DNA of 8,997 nucleotides, from positions 1 to 8,997 of the forward strand of contig CALCZU010000110.1 in assembly GCA_937903155.1 (NCBI GenBank), in the 5' to 3' direction. This document shows, piece after piece, positions 7,208 through 8,997 of this stretch; positions within the stretch are counted from its first letter, which is position 1; each line of letters opens with the position of its first letter. Origin of the DNA: an uncultured Bdellovibrionales bacterium. Its GTDB lineage: Bacteria > Bdellovibrionota > FAC87 > UBA2466. The notes below the pieces were generated by a model. That model was not told where the DNA came from and did no database searches. It was given only the letters and a program-made list of their open reading frames with translations. Made by a program: the position numbers and the translations under genes.

Positions 7208-7903
7208 TTAGTTAGCTTGGTAATAGAAAACCGGAGCTTGGTAGTTGCTACCGAGTTTTACTTTTAAGCAGCCGAGGATTTTTCCATTCACAAGGTACGT
7301 AGGGCAATCGCTTGCTCCCATCGTCACGGTCAAATAATCCTGAACAAATGTAGGCGTTGGATTATAAGTTCCGCTGAACTGAGGCATCGTAGGAACTTGG
7401 AAAGGTCCTTGAAGTGTCATTTGAATCATTCCACTTCCATTGTATTGAGCCGTGTAAGTTCCAGGGATTGCCGGAGCGCCACCAGAAACACTGGCTGTGC
7501 TCACGCAGATATTGAAATTTTGATTCGGAACTTGAGTTTGATTCAGTCTCGCCATATCGGGGAGGTAAACATTTCCGCCGGCGACAACCGTTTGAGGTCC
7601 ACCGATTCCTGCGTAGTTGAGCAATTGAATGTTCAACGCAATTGCGCTCGGAGCACCTGCGGATGAATTTCCGGCAAGGGTTAAGTTTCCGTAGAACATC
7701 GAGCCATTGCTTTGGCTGAGCGGCATCGAGCCCGAGACAACGGGGCAGTTCGTGCCTTGAATCGTCGGGGCAGGAGCAACCGTTGCGGGAGTGACTGGCG
7801 CTTGTGCGACAGGAGCTGGTTGCTCATCTTTTTTTCCGCAAGACACTGCGACTAGAATCGCAAGACTTAGGGTTGCCAGAAATAAGGGTTTAGATTTATT
7901 CAT
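7208..7903 (-). CDS. Predicted outer-membrane lipoprotein, unknown function
   Basis: Encodes 231 residues. The signal peptide ends in the lipobox AVSC with acylated Cys22, and Gly at the next position favours outer-membrane sorting. A Pro/Ala/Val-rich linker follows (about residues 28-48, PAPVAQAPVTPATVAPAP) and then a beta-rich, Gly/Asn/Ser-rich globular part with four further cysteines (in TNCPVV, FNICVS, SDCPTY and LGCLKV), which could form two disulfides in the periplasm. I recognise no domain. The ATG at 7903 has a good AGGAG ribosome site 6 nt upstream, directly after the stop of the preceding lipoprotein, so the two are probably translationally coupled. The CGKKDE sequence after the lipidation site is shared with that neighbour, though the mature domains do not look alike by eye. 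Confidence 0.85.
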   Translation of the reverse strand: MNKSKPLFLATLSLAILVAVSCGKKDEQPAPVAQAPVTPATVAPAPTIQGTNCPVVSGSMPLSQSNGSMFYGNLTLAGNSSAGAPSAIALNIQLLNYAGIGGPQTVVAGGNVYLPDMARLNQTQVPNQNFNICVSTASVSGGAPAIPGTYTAQYNGSGMIQMTLQGPFQVPTMPQFSGTYNPTPTFVQDYLTVTMGASDCPTYLVNGKILGCLKVKLGSNYQAPVFYYQAN

Positions 7904-7915
7904 TTGAGACTCCTA

Positions 7916-8680
7916 TTATTTTAAAGTGATCCAGCTTGAGTACTGGGTTTGAAAATTTCCGAGTTTTTTGACATTCGTATCGCTGATACTCATGAAGCTT
8001 CTGCAAGGACTTGCCGTATCGATGGAGGGTTTATTGGGGCAAGCAACTGTAACGCCATTACTGTTTTGGCAGGTAATGGTGACATCCGTGCAATAAGCTT
8101 GAGGAGCCGTCGTGTAAGTTTTCGAACTGTCCCAAGGATGGACCATCGTGTAAGTGAGAGTGGCTTCACCAGCAGTTCTCAATCGATAGTAAATAGAACC
8201 ATTCAATGTGTTTCCACTTAAACTTCCCGTCACTCTGAAAAGAATGTCGGTCGAAGCAAAAATCATATCGAGGACGTTATTTTGAAGATATCCCGTCGTA
8301 CCGAACGAAGAAATCTGTACCGCTTCAAAACCAAGTTTGTCTTCGAAAGCGAAAAGCGCATTTCCACTCAATCCGAAGTTGGAACCATTTTTTAATCGCA
8401 TTACAAATTTAGGATCGCCCACGACAGGAGAAATCACATTTCGTTGCGCAATCTCTGCAAGACCTGCATAATTTTGATCGTCTTTTTGAGTGAGATCCAC
8501 TCCAACCGCTCCCGTTAAATCAGGAAGTCTGGAATCAGGGGTAGGCGTCGGAACTACAGGAGAGGTCGTCGCAGGAGTCGAAGAATCTGGCGAAGACTGA
8601 GTCGGCACCGTCGTCGATTCGTCTTTCTTTCCGCAAGCAAGCGTTAAAAAGATCACTAAAACTGGAATAAATTTTTTCAT
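7916..8680 (-). CDS. Predicted lipoprotein with Thr/Ser/Pro-rich linker, unknown function
   Basis: Encodes 254 residues from the ATG at 8680. The start MKKFIPVLVIFLTLAC gives a compact lipoprotein signal with acylated Cys16, followed by GKKDE and a Ser/Thr/Pro linker to about residue 50. The rest looks beta-rich (alternating polar and hydrophobic residues, Gly/Ser/Thr turns) with four cysteines clustered between about 200 and 235 (in YCTD, ITCQ, VACP and SPCR). No family is recognised. The start is not settled: a TTG at 8692, in frame, has GGAGG exactly 5 nt upstream and would add MKGL before the same signal, whereas the ATG has only GAAAGGG three nt away. Both starts give the same mature lipoprotein. 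It is first in a three-gene operon with the lipoprotein at 7208-7903 and the small membrane protein. Confidence 0.82.
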   Translation of the reverse strand: MKKFIPVLVIFLTLACGKKDESTTVPTQSSPDSSTPATTSPVVPTPTPDSRLPDLTGAVGVDLTQKDDQNYAGLAEIAQRNVISPVVGDPKFVMRLKNGSNFGLSGNALFAFEDKLGFEAVQISSFGTTGYLQNNVLDMIFASTDILFRVTGSLSGNTLNGSIYYRLRTAGEATLTYTMVHPWDSSKTYTTAPQAYCTDVTITCQNSNGVTVACPNKPSIDTASPCRSFMSISDTNVKKLGNFQTQYSSWITLK

Positions 8681-8858
8681 AAGCCCTTTCAAAGGAACCT
8701 CCACAAACAAAACAGCATCAACTTGAAAACAGTCTCAGTCGCATCACGCGAGTGGACCGGGCACCACTGTCATGTGCAAGTCGAGTACCACGGTGGCTCG
8801 TGCTCAAAGGGTCAAAACCGAAGTGTAGGATTGTTAGACAACTGTAAAAATTTATACA
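8681..8858. other. Intergenic leader region of the lipoprotein operon, no gene seen
   Basis: This stretch has no convincing gene. It must hold the promoter of the minus-strand lipoprotein operon, but I found no pair of hexamers with good spacing on that strand. Small dyads are present, such as AGTGG (8751-8755) with CCACT (8764-8768), and CGAG...CTCG around CCA-CGG-TGG (8782-8800). On the plus strand, TTGTTA (8831-8836) and TATACA (8853-8858), 16 bp apart, could be a weak promoter firing towards the GC-rich right end. Confidence 0.35.
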
Positions 8859-8997
8859 GGGTCGGGAGGTGGCGCGACGGCCGACCGGGAGCGGGGTCCG
8901 GGCAATGGGACTTCGGCGTACCCTTCTCGGCAAGGTTTTGGTCGGGTCTCCGAACTCGTTGGGAGGGCCTGCGAAACAACGCCGAAGTCCCATTGCT
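8859..8997. other. GC-rich, highly structured segment at the right edge, unassigned
   Basis: Base composition shifts sharply to high GC compared with the rest of the window. GGTCGG (8860-8865) pairs with CCGACC (8881-8886). Further right is the 18-bp inverted repeat listed separately. Both strands are open in some frame, but the predicted peptides are Arg/Pro-rich and unlike any protein I know, as often happens in GC-rich noncoding DNA. It matches none of the RNA signatures I checked by eye (tRNA, RNase P, SRP RNA, tmRNA). Confidence 0.35.
8902..8996. repeat. 18-bp perfect inverted repeat with 59-nt centre
   Basis: GCAATGGGACTTCGGCGT (8902-8919) is the exact reverse complement of 8979-8996. 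The 59-nt centre can form further small stems (CCTT 8922-8925 with AAGG 8932-8935, and GGTCTCC 8945-8951 with the GGGAGGGCC stretch at 8961-8969), so the transcript of either strand would fold as a branched structure closed by a long stem. It could be a noncoding RNA, a mobile element end or a palindromic extragenic repeat. Confidence 0.7.

Noticed and set aside
7099..8747. Similarity between minus-strand 7123-7099 (inside the small membrane protein) and 8747-8723 (leader of the operon), 19 of 25 bases
   Set aside because: A match of this quality is expected about once by chance among all pairs in a 9-kb window. It could be a decayed paralog fragment, but the evidence is insufficient.
8831..8840. 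GTTAGAC resembling an integron attC core site
   Set aside because: No partner RYYYAAC/GTTRRRY core lies at the right distance on either side, and no integrase or cassette array is present.
8718..8993. Minus-strand open frame of 91 codons at the right edge
   Set aside because: The translation is Arg/Pro-rich in the GC-rich part and then crosses low-complexity leader sequence. It has no ribosome site, resembles no protein I know, and starts inside the inverted repeat.
8905..8997. Plus-strand open frame beginning MGLRRTLLGKV and running off the edge
   Set aside because: It starts inside the left arm of the inverted repeat, and the minus-strand frame begins with the same MGLRR because of that symmetry. 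Without sequence beyond the window there is no support for coding.

Overview
The window looks like a chromosomal stretch of a Gram-negative bacterium, most likely one related to Bdellovibrio (Bdellovibrionota/Oligoflexia). The basis is a complete outer-membrane assembly pair (BamA plus a Skp/OmpH-like chaperone), three predicted lipoproteins with strong lipoboxes, moderate GC, a TTG start on bamA, and a large lipoprotein metalloprotease of a type I associate with that group. The taxonomic call is inference from gene content, not from a marker gene search.

Layout from left to right. Positions 1-60 hold two copies of a 19-bp motif in tandem (period 24), resembling a repeat-bearing mobile element end cut by the window edge. 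Positions 107-1126 (-) encode an exported protein with a ParB-like (ParBc_2-type) DGHH domain. A divergent intergenic region (1127-1387) carries a perfect 14-bp palindrome and a hairpin just upstream of bamA. bamA (1388-3793, +) and skp/ompH (3804-4346, +) form a tight two-gene operon for outer-membrane protein biogenesis. It meets, with only 1 bp between stop codons, the 857-residue zinc metalloprotease lipoprotein (4348-6921, -). That gene has a clear sigma70-type promoter overlapped by a 9+3+9 palindrome, probably an operator.

Positions 7022-7061 form a strong intrinsic terminator for a second minus-strand operon. That operon contains a lipoprotein (7916-8680), a second lipoprotein (7208-7903) and a 42-residue single-pass membrane protein (7067-7195). 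The last 137 bases (from about 8860) are strikingly GC-rich and contain an 18-bp perfect inverted repeat around a 59-nt centre. I could not assign this to any known RNA or element.

The common theme is the cell envelope: BamA inserts outer-membrane proteins, Skp escorts them across the periplasm, and the remaining products are all predicted to be exported or membrane-bound. I saw no CRISPR array, tRNA, rRNA, transposase gene or defence island. The candidates for something undescribed are the palindrome-controlled metalloprotease, the lipoprotein/small membrane protein operon, the exported ParB-like protein and the GC-rich inverted repeat at the right edge.
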